Origin: Ziziphus jujuba
Taxonomy: Eukaryota > Streptophyta > Magnoliopsida > Rosales > Rhamnaceae
Reading direction: 5' to 3'
Length of the DNA: 64,000 nt
Assembly: GCF_031755915.1 (NCBI RefSeq)
Contig: NC_083386.1
Location: 12,648,001-12,712,000, forward strand
A program made the translations under genes and the position numbers. The notes under the pieces were generated by a model. That model did no database searches and was not told the origin of the DNA. It was given only the letters and a program-made list of their open reading frames with translations. The stretch's first letter is position 1. Every line of letters begins with the position of its first letter. Positions 10,867 to 21,668 of the stretch are shown piece by piece.

Positions 10867-11819
10867 GATATTATGAGGTTGTCCTGTGGTTGCCATCGGA
10901 TGAGGGTAGGCCACCCCCCATGGTCGGGACACCAGGTTAGCAGCGGCGCAGTGGGACGCCACGCGACCGTATGCCGGTTTCTTTCTATAACCTCCTATCT
11001 GGCGGTACCTTGGGACGCTGGGTACTGTTGGCGCCACTGGTATATAGTGGGTGCATCAACTGATTTTTCAGAACTGTGTTTTAAAAATAAAATGTTTTAA
11101 AGCTATATTGGAATTAAAAATATAATTATTACTGTTTCTGGTATTTATCTGATGTCTTGGTTTTCGGGGAATATGAATAAAGGGTTTTGTGAAAAGGTTT
11201 TAAAATGGGAACTTTTCCAACTGAGAGAATTGTAAAGGTTTTGAGAGAAATTATTATTTCCAAATAATTATTATTTATATACTTATTACCGTGATATTAT
11301 ATTGTATAGTAGATAGGGTCACTCACTGAGATGATTAGCATCTAACACTCTTAAATTCCGTTCCTCTAGGTACCAGGTTGTCGTTGTTCATTCGGAGCGA
11401 ACTCGATCTTCCTCGCTATTTTAGTTCGTGAAGTACCCTGTTCTTCTTTTATTGCAGTTGTAATATTTCTACACTCTTGTTGTATTTATTTTGCACTGGA
11501 TTACTGTATTTATTTTGAAGTGCTGAAATTTGTGGATTCCATCTGTAGTAACGTGGGAGGAATAAAGGGATGTTTATAGAAGTGTGTTTTCAGTGCAAGT
11601 AAATTTTTGGTTAGTCCTACACTTAGGGGAGGTGCTGCCGGATTTTCCGTTGGAAGGTTCGGTGGTATTTCCCTGGGATCAGGGCTTGTCTAGGGTTCCG
11701 GGGAAGGAATTCTGGACGGGTCCTGACAGGCGACCTCCAGCATCTGAACCCGTATGAACATATCGATTCGACCTCGGCCGAAAACAGGCCCTCAAGTAGT
11801 TCATCAACTCTGATAACAT

Positions 11820-12620
11820 CCCTCATCTCATCCAAACAACCCTCCCAAATCTCCACATGTAATAAGCACACTGAAACACCTCTTACCCCAGAAAATCCTG
11901 ATTGCCAATTCTATTCTGCCCCACTTCTCAGCTCAATGATTATTAACTAATACAAAACAACATAAAGGACAAAAACATATATTTTAAAACATATAAAGTT
12001 AATAAATATACAAGTTGAACTTCTTTTTTTTTTCCTTGTTTCCTTGAATTTGGATAACAAAACCACAATAGATCAAAAGAAAAATGACAAAGAAGCCGCT
12101 TTGAAGTTTGTTTCTTTTAGGGGATTGTTCAAAAACAAAGGACAATATGACCTTAAGACTCTGAATGCCTCATCTTTATTTCCTTTTAAATCAGAAAACC
12201 CACGACCATAAGCAGCCGCTAATGAAGAAAAATCTAAAGAAAAAACAGAAAAGGGAAGGTTTGAAAAAAAGTGGTCAGTTTGTGAGACAATCATCGATTA
12301 ACAAATTTAACTAGAAGCAAAAATAATTCCTAAGAAATGTAAACAAACAAAAAATGAACCATGGCTATGGGAAATTTGAATGAAGATGCTCATAACAAAA
12401 GTAAACACATTCATACATGCGTGTTGCGCAACACAGTAGAACAACAACTATCAGATATATCATAGTATTTCTTTTTTTCCCCACAACACAAAAAACAAAG
12501 CTAAAAAAACCTCCTTTCTTTCTGAATCAAAATTTCTTCCCAAAAAAAAAAAAAAAACAGAATCATTAAATCAAAATACAGACATTGGAGAGAACACGAA
12601 GAAGAAGAAATCATACTAAT
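11820..12620. other. Region upstream of the PP2C start, no gene recognised
   Basis: On the minus strand the first 100 or so bases would be the PP2C 5' leader. A 73-codon frame at 12073-12294 (-) has no family I recognise and is probably chance. A 16-nt A run lies near 12541-12557. Confidence 0.45.
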
Positions 12621-12621
12621 C

Positions 12622-12949
12622 GGCCGTGTTTCTTCCTCAGAGGGATGCAGAGGTCTCGAGAGGCCATGGACGTTCATCGGGGAAGAGCTGCTTCGATTGT
12701 TGAGACGATCTGGTGGACCTGCTTCGGCGAGAGATACCAGCAAGAGACACCAGCGAGAGAGAGGAGAATGGGACGATGAGTTTGGGACAAAACTGACCCA
12801 GGTGGAAAACGGGTCAGTTTAATCCTGCGGAAGTGGGACTCTTTCACTGTACAGGTCAAGTTGTCCCATTCTCTAAATGTTGCTACCAAACACCGGACTG
12901 GGATACAGTCCTGTCCTGGCCTGCCCAATCCGGTGAAACAAACACGGCC
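12622..12949. mobile_element. Possible PIF/Harbinger (Tourist-like) MITE
   Basis: The stretch is bounded by GGCCGTGTTT (12622-12631) and its reverse complement AAACACGGCC (12940-12949), with partial complementarity continuing inwards. TAA occurs just outside each end, which fits the TWA target preference and the GGCC-TGTTT style ends of Tourist elements. The interior has no coding sequence. DUF674 coding sequence stops at the right end but does not resume on the far side, so a rearrangement or an alternative origin is possible. Confidence 0.4.
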
Positions 12950-15900
12950 TTAACGTTGAAGGTTCTAAGCACAGTAAGGCTTTAAATAGTGGACATGGGC
13001 TTCACTTCCAAATCATCCATCACCATATATGTCACAACACCTTTCACGTACCCTCCCTCATCAGCAGAAGAAAACTCCCCTTCTGGTTCATCAGAGTGAG
13101 AAACAATGATTCTCTCTCTCGAAATTTTGCCTCCGCACTGAGGACATATAGCTCGTGGGTCATCGGACACATAGTTAGTACATGAACTACCACGCGAGTT
13201 ATTATGGCATCTATAAATCTTTTCGGCAGCTAGTTCATGGCTTGGAAGTAAAAAAAGGGTCACAACAACATCATGAAAGGATGGTTTGGGATTGAGAATA
13301 TTGTTTTTGTTAAGGGTAGGTTGGAGCTAAGCGTCACTTAGATCTTCTATGCTCTTGTAAAACTTACCTAGACTTCCCACCATTCCAGTACTATTTGAGA
13401 GCAGTAGCCCAACAACAGAGCCAATAGGCAACGACAAAAGGGTGAAAAGGAAATCCACAAAGTCCTTTCCTGCTTCAGCAAATGGGATTCTTTGTCCTTT
13501 TGTATCTATTAGAATCTTCAGTCTCAAACTTACCTTGGTGTTAGAGCTTGCTGTCAGGACCCGTCCAGAATTCCTCCCCGGAACCCTAGACAGCCCTGAT
13601 CCCAGGGAAACCCTACCGGACCCTCCAATGGAAAATCCGACAGAGCCTCCCCTAAGGGATTTACTTAACACAAATTTACCTGCACTGCAAAAACACTTCT
13701 ATAAACATCCCCTTATTCCTCCCACAAACTACAAATTGTTCCACAAATTACAGCACTCCTCAAAAACAACAACAGTCCAGTGCATAAGTAAAACAGAAGT
13801 ATCCCAATAGTATACAGAGCTTTAAGAAGTGCTAATCAACATAAATACAACAAGGCTGAAAGAAATAATACACTGAAATGAAAGAGTACAGAAGTATTTC
13901 TCGAAACACAACAGCAGCGGAAAACTTGGTTCGCTCTGGAAGAACGTCTACCACCACTTGGACCTAAGGGAGCGGAATTTAAGAGTGTGAGATGCTAATC
14001 ATCTCCGTGAGTAACCCGAACTACTGAACACCTTTTGTGATAATAAAAATAATAGTAATAGCAATTAAGGAATAGAACACATACCAACAATTAATAAATA
14101 AATAATAATAATAACGGTTGGAAAATAATAATTTCCCTCAAAACTCTCACCAATCGCTCCGTTTGAAATGTTCCCTTTTTAAAACCTTTTCGCAAAACCC
14201 AATGTACATACCTCCCAAAAACCAAGGGATTAAACCATTTGATACACAATAAATAAATAAAAACATACCCCAAATATATAATTAAAATATAATAAATTAT
14301 AGTAAATCATTTTGAACACCTTTGGGGTTTAAAATACTATTTGCAATTTACACTGACGCACCACACCATATACCGGTGATGCCCTCCGATACCCAGCGTC
14401 CCGAGCACAGACTGGCGGGGGGTTAAAGAGAGAAACCTGCAACAGTCACTTCGGCGTCCCGACAGTACCGCTGCTAAAACCATCAACCCGGCCAAGGAGG
14501 GGGGCGGCTGTGCGCAACAATAACCTTGCCTGCCCACGGTCCAATGGCAACTCACGGGTGAAGTAATAACCGTGCGCTAAACCACATAATAACCGCGCAC
14601 TACCACGTGTCAATACACCATACACCAGAACACCAATACTGTATGAGTACGTCTAAAAATAAACATTAATAACCAACCGTACCGTTTTTCCAAAAACCAC
14701 CGTGGGAAGTATACCAAATTTTCACAAAACACCATCCCACATATTTTTATTCAACAACCCGGTACGAAACATTGATAACCAACAAATCACAATTTCCTCG
14801 AAGTACGAGATGCAACCATAAAAATACCACGGGCATAATTTATAAAATATAACCAAATATTTTCGTAAAATATTTAACCCAATTATGCCCGGAAAATTAA
14901 TACTGAAAACCACGTACAAATACCACCGAAATACACTTGCTCATGCATAATAAATAAATTAAACCACAATAAAACCATAATTAAATCACACCACATGAGC
15001 ACAATTTAAATACCAAATTAAATACCAATTAAATATAATTAATTGTCCAAAATAATTTTTGAAGGTGGGTCACTCACCTTGAGCACGCAAATCAACTAAG
15101 ATCCTCCTCGGGATCAACTCCACTACTCGCGCGTGCACCTAAACAACCACAGTGCACAAACTGAAAATATTAATATTTTACTCGGGTAATTCCCAAATGG
15201 ATACCCGGGGAATGAACACCAAACGACATCTAAGGGTTACGAGTTATATACCGAATCGAAGCTCGCGTGATGAGGATCACGGATTCGGTCTTACTTTCCG
15301 GTGATCGGACCCGATGGGGTCGGAATCTTGCCGGAAAGCTTTTCGGGTTTCGGCTCCGCAATTCTCCCAAACCGTCGCGAATTGGTGGAAACGGATGTCG
15401 GATTCGGATTCAGGAGATCGAACACGGCGGACTGGAGCCGGCCGAAAAACTGGGTACTCGCCGGAACAGTACTTTCTGGCGAGCCGCCGCGGTCATTGGC
15501 AACCGTCGCCGGCGGCGACGCGTGCGGTGGCCGTTGGTCGTGAAATTTTGCAGACTTGTAGATCGTGAGGAGAGCAACCCAACGGGACCGGCGGTGAGCA
15601 AAACGGAGGCCGGACGGCAGAGAAAACGCTCCGATCCCGGCGCATCGGTGGTCCGATGGCCGTGATTTTTGGTGGGTCGGCCGGACTTGAGGAGAGGATC
15701 AAGGGTGTATGGCGCGTGTGGCTGGAAAATGGCCGAAAGTGGGTCGATTTGCGGTGGCCGGCGGTGGAGGGAAAAACTCACCGCCGATCTTCGGACGTCC
15801 GATCCGGGCGCGTCTGGTGCCCGTTCGCCGTGAAACTTGGAGGTTTGTTGGAAATCGAGAGGGGAAACTTTCTAGTCGGCGCGTGTACTGTAGATCGGCC

Positions 15901-16487
15901 GGAACAGTGGAAAAATTCCGGCGGCCAGCGGACTCTCTCTCTCTTTCTCTCTCCTCTCTCTCTTTCTCTCTCTTCCACGAGAATTTTATCCAATAAAAAC
16001 CCCTGTGTGACACTGTTCATGCCACGTGGACCAATCAGAAGCTAACAGGTGGCATTTCACTGTTCACCAACTTAAAAACTTTGAAATATTACGGTATCCG
16101 GTAAACTTCAAACGTCCATAACTTTTTAACCGGATGTCCGTTTTGAGCATGCTGCTAGTCTGTGAACTCGTATCGACGAGCACTTCACAACCATGCATGA
16201 GTCAAAGCTCATTTCCCCATAAACAAAACGTCAACTCGGGCACCCCTTGGATAGTTTGGACCGCAACTTGTTTCGCCCATAACTTTCAAACCGTAGCTCC
16301 GTTTTCAACGTGCTACCAGTCAACGAACTCGTGGCATCGTGCACTTCGCCACGGTACCTTGGTCAACTCAAAATTCCAACTGGATCAAAAAGTCAACTTT
16401 TGACCCCTTCGATCAACGATCAACGGTCAACCTCGGTCAACGTGCACGGATTCCGGTGCGATTTGGGACGGGGTGTTACATTGCCAT
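12950..16487 (-). pseudogene. DUF674 family pseudogene split at its start codon by solo LTR 2
   Basis: DUF674 is a plant family of unknown function with Cys-rich knuckles. The start ATGGCAA lies at 16487-16481, immediately against the LTR. The frame resumes at 13551 as SSNTKVSLRLKILIDTKGQR, FAEAGKDFVDFLFTLLSLPIGSV and GMVGSLGKFYKSIEDLSDA, then runs to IYRC, C.NYVSDDPRAICPQCGGKIS (two CxxC-type pairs), and GGYVKGVVTYMVMDDLEVKPMSTI. Lesions: the LTR itself, an in-frame TAG at 13327-13329 where the family has Tyr (TYLQP region), and a TAA after PMSTI near 12982. Coding similarity ends at FNVK near 12953, at the edge of the possible MITE. The second half of the usual protein is missing. Confidence 0.85.
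13552..16480 (-). mobile_element. Solo LTR 2 of the long-LTR family (subfamily B), minus orientation
   Basis: On the plus strand it starts TGTCAGGACCCGTCC and ends GGACGGGGTGTTACA. TTGC stands on both sides (13548-13551 and 16481-16484), a 4-bp duplication. Joining the flanks restores ATGGCAAGCTC of the DUF674 gene, so the boundaries are exact. Subfamily B has CT-only runs (TCTCTCTCTTTCTC type) rather than CTTTTT repeats, a GGACCAATCAG stretch with a CCAAT core near 16030, and a good donor (GTAAGA) after the GC-rich block at about 15290 on the minus strand. Confidence 0.9.
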
Positions 16488-17131
16488 TTCTATGCAAGCT
16501 ATTTCTGATTAGGTACAGTTTAATATCCAAGGCTGTACTTTTAATAGATCAGGACCCTTTATATAGGGAGAAAAAAACAATAAGTAACATTTTTATACAA
16601 TTTCATTGACTACAATTATATATAGATTAACTCCGCCTTTCCATATAGTTTTTTTTTTTTTTGAAACGTCAAACCAAAATTTATATGTTTATGTCAACAA
16701 GCCCATAGATTTAATTAAAAGAAAAAACCCATTTGTGATTTCCACCAATAGCAACATTTGATTTAGATGTTTTTGAAGTTGTAAGCGGAAGTTTGAAGGA
16801 AGAGGATGGATGCGACGAATTTAATGAAGATCAATTATATTACAGATCATGAGGTCTTGCATATTGTAACTTGTCACAAACAATATTTAATGTTATAGCA
16901 TGGATATCTGAAAAGCCCAAGTGCATCGATCCTTTGTATCTAATTAATTAGCTTCGTGAAAAGGAAAAGACACGGTAATATATTAAAATTTAAAACCAGC
17001 AGATAATATATAATTTCTGTTTGGCTCTCCAATTTTTATCGAATTAACTTTTTGAGACAATCTATAGGCAACATTCACACTCCTACATTTATTCGAGTAA
17101 CATTTTTTATTTCTTTGAAAGAAAATTTAAT
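16488..17131. other. Intergenic sequence upstream of the DUF674 start
   Basis: No gene was recognised. The part next to 16487 would be the leader and promoter of the DUF674 gene. A short poly-T run lies at 16650-16662. Confidence 0.5.
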
Positions 17132-17539
17132 TGTAACATCCCACATCAGTTGGAGAGGGGCACGAAGCGGTCTTTATAAGGCTGTGGATACCTCTCCCTT
17201 CAAGACGTGTTTTGACAAAACCTTGAGGCCAGGAGGGAGAGAGGGAGTGAACCCTGGGCCAAAAAGGACAATATCTTGATGCGGGTGGGCTGGGCCGTTA
17301 CAGTGGTATCAGAGCCAGTACCCGGATCGATGTGCCAGTGAGGACGCTGGGCCCCAAGGGGGGAGGATTGTAACATCCCACATTAGTTGGAGAGGGGCAC
17401 GAAGCGGTCTTTATAAGGCTGTGGATACCTCTCCGTTCAAGACGCGTTTTGACAAAACCTTGAGGCCAGGGGGGAGAGAGGGAGTGAACCCTGGGCCAAA
17501 GAGGACAATATCTTGATGTGGGTGGACTGGGCCGTTACA
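17132..17539 (+). mobile_element. TRIM element, two 171-bp LTRs
   Basis: LTR copies at 17132-17302 and 17369-17539 both start TGTAACATCCCACAT and end GGGCCGTTACA. The 66-bp interior begins with TGGTATCAGAGCC, a binding site for the 3' end of initiator tRNA-Met, and ends with a purine-rich GGGGGGAGGAT. This is the layout of a terminal-repeat retrotransposon in miniature: no coding capacity, dependent on proteins of another element. Each LTR carries CTTTATAAGG, a TATA-like motif. The two LTRs differ at a few bases. I see no convincing target duplication. Confidence 0.88.
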
Positions 17540-19539
17540 CTCATGAATTGTTGGAATTAGCCAATCTGACCCTTCCTCCATCCTAACACTTCTAAAATCT
17601 AAAGAAAGAGAAAAACGAGCTAACTTATGCGCCACTCTATTTGTAATCTAATGAAAAGCTAAAATGAAATTGTTCATTGGAAACAAGCAAATTCCAAATA
17701 TCTTATAACAAAAAGCATCTTGGTTTACCAACAATTATTGGAAGGAATTAAAAGATAAAATTTCAAGCTATGAAATATAGAGTGTAGAAAAAAACTTCAA
17801 CGATGGAAAGTAAAACTGTTTTCTAGAGTACGTAAGAAGGTTTAAATTAAGGCAGTTGCTCAATTCATTCCAACCTGTAGATAGGGTGTTTTAAACTACC
17901 TAATCAATTAATAAAGGATTTGAATGGACCACTCGGATTTTGTGGGAAATGATGGTAACAGCCATTATGCTTCTTGGGTTTGTTAGATCAAAACGTGTTG
18001 GCCTAAAGATGTAAAAGGTTTGAGATTTTGATCATTGGGTGTGTTTAATCAAGAATTTTTAGCTTAAGAACGCCTGCGCCTATTGCAAAACTCTGGCATT
18101 TTGGTAGCTAAGGTTTTGAAAGCTTAGATATCAGGTAGTTCAAATACCAAGAGTTCCATAGGTTCACCATGAGCTGATTTATGTTTTTAAATATTTAAAA
18201 TTTTGTCAAAAATTACATAAAATATAATGCATATATGAATATTCATCATATATGCATAAATAAACATTTAAACCTTTTTCAAACCATATATATTGTATTA
18301 CTCTACATAAAATTAATTCAAAAAGTATACCACTTATAGATGTTGTTGATGATCATTCCTGCTCCTCTATATAGTTGTTTTCATATGTAGTATGAATGCC
18401 TATAATATAATAAAATATTTTTTAGATTTCGAAAATCAAACCAAAAATATTGACATGTAACAAATGTCTTAAAAATAATTTATACAACCATAAAATTACA
18501 GAAATTGAATATTAAATGGTCCAATTATACTACGAACCTTTGGAATCAATGCATCAAATTGAGATTTCCCACTTCAAAGCCAATTATATGAAATTAAACC
18601 TTTCAATAAGTCCTAATAACATTTCGAAACATAAATCTAACATCAATTTGGTCTTAGATTGTCTAAGCACGATCCATTTTTATCTGTTATTTAATCACTT
18701 GACCACATGGAAAAATATTCAAACATTATCAAAAATTAGTAAATAATATACGAATACAAAGCTCATGAGATAGCGATCATATTGATATATTTATCTTGGT
18801 TCAAAAGTCTTATTAGTGAATTGAAAACTCTTAGGAAACTTTAGTCAAACTTGAGATTGATGGATCTTTTAAACTGTGAGAAATACCTTAACAAACGGAA
18901 GCTGAGAATGAGTTCTCAAGAGTCCAAATAGGGGAGGAGTGTATGAGTCAGACTGAAATGGTTGGAAAATTGCCAACCCGCTGGAAAACTCTAGGAGGAT
19001 CTACCATGGCTTCGTTGGTGGGATTGCCATGAAATTTTGGGGTTCTGCTGGAAATTTGTTGAGCATGGGTAAGGGCTGGTACATGTAGAGGTAGCTCATT
19101 ACAAAATAGGTCAAAACCTTGATGACCTAATTTGCGATGGTAAAGGTTCAGGTTCATTAGTTTGGGGAGGGTTTTCAAGGTTTTTGAGAATAAAATGGAT
19201 ATTTTGTGATTTGTTCCCTATTTGGCATGCTTCCCAATACATATATATATATATATATACACCCTTGGTCATGAATAGATAAAAATTTAGGACTTGTTAG
19301 GATATTATTATAATACCGAATCATAACTTTTTAATCATAACTTACAATTTGGCATATAATTAGTTTACGAACTGGTATCAATAAAATTTGGTATGCCAGT
19401 CAAACCAAAACCTTGTCTATAGAAAATAGTCAAATTGGGATGCACATATGATCCACTTGATCAAACTTATACAAGAAAAATATTTTGGTATGGGTTATCA
19501 TAGATATTAGGCGAGTTCAATCAAATTTTGATAAGATTA
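17540..19539. other. AT-rich intergenic stretch
   Basis: No gene was recognised on either strand. A 76-codon frame at 18948-19178 (-) contains LYHRKLGHQGFD, faintly like a copia GAG-pre-integrase motif, but too little to call. An (AT)n microsatellite lies at about 19240-19259. Confidence 0.5.
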
Positions 19540-20100
19540 AATGATGAGGAAATTACGTAGATCCCTATCAGTGGAAGAGGAAGGAAAAATTAATAAATTA
19601 GCATGGTTTTACACAGAAGATGGTTCTTATAAAGTTATATCAGGTTATTGTGTTGCTAAATCAATTACTGATTCATTTAATTCTCAGGGTGAATATTCTG
19701 TGGTTTGCAAGAAGGTGGAAAACTCTTGGCATGTAATAAATTTTTGAATAAAATGAAAGTATTTTTATGGAGAATTTGCTCTATGCCATTCCTTGTGCTG
19801 TCTCTTTACCAAGGAGGAAAATCATAGAGGATAAAGGGTGTTGTTTGTGTGGAAGCGTTGATGAAGATGTCATGCATGCATTATGAGATTGTTCTCATGT
19901 AAATACAATATGGAAGTCTATATGAAGTTTTATGATGAACTAAAACAGGTGCGTACTTAGTGTTTTGCAGATTTATTCTTTCGGGAAAAAACTCATTTGT
20001 CTAATATGCATATGGAGTGATTCTGCTATACTTTTTTAGTTGAATGGAACTAAAGAAACGATTTTATGCATGGAAAAGATTTATGAAATGAGGATTTCTA
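19540..20100 (+). pseudogene. Relic of a LINE C-terminal zinc-binding region (zf-RVT)
   Basis: The first part reads AWFYTEDGSYKVISGY and so on, the usual entry to the zf-RVT domain of plant non-LTR elements. After a frame change it continues as NKMKVFLWRIC, then CCLCGSVDEDVMHAL and a DCSHV.TIW stretch. The Cys/His spacing fits that domain. A stop at 19745, later stops and shifts show decay. No reverse transcriptase was found upstream. Confidence 0.65.
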
Positions 20101-20794
20101 TTAAACCATATTGCTTTCTCGCATATTGAATTTATGGAAGCAACAAATGTGGAGATGTCATGGCTTCAATGGTGATATCGATGCTGAGAATGACCCTTTT
20201 AGTTATAGAACTTCTTGGTGTTAAGGAAGCTATAAAGTTTAGTAAGGAGGTGGGCACAGGATGAGTTATAATTTTTAATTTTTATTTTTTTTAAAGGATG
20301 AGTTATAATTGAAAGTGATAAAAAAAAAACAAAATGTATAATTTTGGACTTTGTAGCTTATCCCCAGTTTTAATTAAGTACCTTAAATTTTTGAAACTTT
20401 CAATTAAGTATCTTTATTTTCATTTTGGTTTCAATTTAAACTTTAATTTTTAATTTTTTAATTAAAATTTTGCAATTTTAAATTTTCTTTTAATAGAGAT
20501 AAAATCTAATGAGATAAAATCTAATGAAAATTTTGTTTAATAAAAATATCTTATTATGAATTCAAAAATTTTATTAATTTAAAATATTAAAAACTAGTTA
20601 AAATTCGTTACCATAAAAGGTAAAAAATGCATAAGGTTCAAATTGATGTAAAATTAAAATTAAGGATGTCAATTGATTTAAAAAAAAAAAGTAAAAATAA
20701 AGATCTAAAATTGAAATAAAAATGAGAATTGAGGCATTAAATTGAAAAAAATAAAATAAAATAAAATTTAAGGAGGTATAAAATTAGGGACAAT
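20101..20794. other. AT-rich intergenic stretch
   Basis: No gene was recognised. The section from 20280 to 20790 is very A/T-rich with short repeats of ATTAAGTACCTT-like sequence. Confidence 0.5.
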
Positions 20795-21573
20795 TGTAAC
20801 AGCCCAGTACCACCCGCATCAAGATATTGTCCTTTTTGGCCCAAGGTTCACTCTCTCTCTCCCCCCTGGCCTCAAGGTTTTGTCAAAACGCGTCTTGAAG
20901 GGAGAGGTGTGCCCCTCTCCAACCGATGTGGGATGTTACAATCCTCCCCCTTTGGGGCCCAGCGTCCTCGCTGGCACACAGATCCGGGTCCGGCTCTGAT
21001 ACCACTGTAACAGCCCAGTACCACCCGCATCAAGATATTGTCCTTTTTGGCCCAAGGTTCACTCCCTCTCTCCCCCCTGGCCTCAAGGTTTTGTCAAAAT
21101 GCGTCTTGAAGGGAGAGGTGTGCCCCTCTCCAACCGATGTGGGATGTTACAATCCTCCCCCTTTGGGGCCCAGCGTCCTCGCTGGCACACCGATCCGGGT
21201 CCGGCTCTGATACCACTGTAACAGCCCAGTACCACCCGCATCAAGATATTGTCCTTTTTGGCCCAAGGTTCACTCCTTCTCTCCCCCCTGGCCTCAAGGT
21301 TTTGTCAAAACGCGTCTTGAAGGGAGAGGTGTGCCCCTCTCCAACCGATGTGGGATGTTACAATCCTCCCCCTTTGGGGCCCAGCGTCCTCGCTGGCACA
21401 CCGATCCGGGTCCGGCTCTGATACCACTGTAACAGCCCAGTACCACCCGCATCAAGATATTGTCCTTTTTGGCCCAAGGTTCACTCCCTCTCTCCCCCCT
21501 GGCCTCAAGGTTTTGTCAAAACGCGTCTTGAAGGGAGAGGTGTGCCCCTCTCCAACCGATGTGGGATGTTACA
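20795..21573 (-). mobile_element. Tandem TRIM array: four 146-bp LTRs and three interiors, 211-bp period
   Basis: LTRs at 20795-20940, 21006-21151, 21217-21362 and 21428-21573 all start TGTAACAGCCCAG and end GATGTGGGATGTTACA. The 65-bp interiors carry GGCTCTGATACCAC, the reverse complement of the initiator-tRNA-Met primer site, so the element is in minus orientation. CAAT stands on both sides (20791-20794 and 21574-21577). Array members are nearly identical, so expansion is recent, probably by unequal recombination between LTRs. Compared with the TRIM at 17132, each LTR lacks about 25 bp that include the TATA-like CTTTATAAGG. Because the period is not a multiple of three, staggered look-alike frames appear; none is a gene. 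Confidence 0.9.
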
Positions 21574-21586
21574 CAATTCTGATTTC

Positions 21587-21668
21587 AATAATAATTACAA
21601 TACAGTCTTCTTTAATAATAATTACAATACAGTCTTCTTTAATAATAATTACAATACAGTCTTCTTTT
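21587..21668 (+). repeat. 27-bp minisatellite, three units
   Basis: Three head-to-tail units of the form AATAATAATTACAATACAG plus TCTTCTTT, essentially identical. It lies right beside the TRIM array. Confidence 0.85.

Larger units (their letters stand above)
8855..11728 (+). mobile_element. Solo LTR 1 of the long-LTR family (subfamily A), TSD GGCGA
   Basis: Begins TGTAACACCCCGTCCCGAA and ends GGACGGGTCCTGACA, flanked on both sides by GGCGA (8850-8854 and 11729-11733). Order inside: a W-box-rich segment (about 8880-9125), an AT-rich gap, a CTTTTT-repeat tract with a CACGTG G-box at 9460-9465, and a GC-rich block (9600-9990). Then comes the exon-like module at 10117-10177, a long AT-rich part with a 38-bp tandem repeat, and the conserved tail with GAGATGATTAGCATCT near 11328. 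It has no gag, pol, primer-binding site or second LTR. It sits in exon 1 of the PP2C pseudogene. The GC-rich block is open in several frames, which I attribute to composition. Confidence 0.9.
7930..11819 (-). pseudogene. Protein phosphatase 2C (plant clade D-like) pseudogene split by solo LTR 1
   Basis: Plant PP2Cs are Mg/Mn-dependent Ser/Thr phosphatases. Exon 1 starts with Met at 11819 and reads MLSELMNYLRACFRPRS, then a GR-QDGLLWYKD block, which is where solo LTR 1 (8855-11728) sits. It resumes at 8854 and continues through [13 protein letters not shown], the metal-binding [10 protein letters not shown] motif and [13 protein letters not shown] to 8622. Exon 2 runs from 8104 (after CTGCAG) through [24 protein letters not shown] and LYIANLG to about 7930. 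Besides the LTR there are three lesions: TAG at 8815-8817, TAG at 8088-8090, and the exon 1 donor, where GTAAGT has become ATAAGT (8621-8616). The split Arg codon across the intron is otherwise kept. The remaining exons are absent. It derives from an intron-containing copy, not a retrocopy. Confidence 0.85.

Noticed and set aside
12073..12294. 73-codon minus-strand frame upstream of the PP2C start
   Set aside because: No family recognised, AT-rich, ends in a Phe run; consistent with chance.
17132..17539. Cassandra-type TRIM with an embedded 5S rRNA promoter
   Set aside because: Length and primer site fit a TRIM, but I found no 5S box A/box C-like sequence in the LTR.
18948..19178. Copia-like LYHRKLGHQ in a 76-codon frame
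   Set aside because: Only one short resemblance, no neighbouring copia motifs.
20795..21573. CRISPR-like regular repeats
   Set aside because: The repeats are 146-bp LTRs with identical 65-bp interiors carrying a tRNA primer site; there are no unique spacers and the context is plant.
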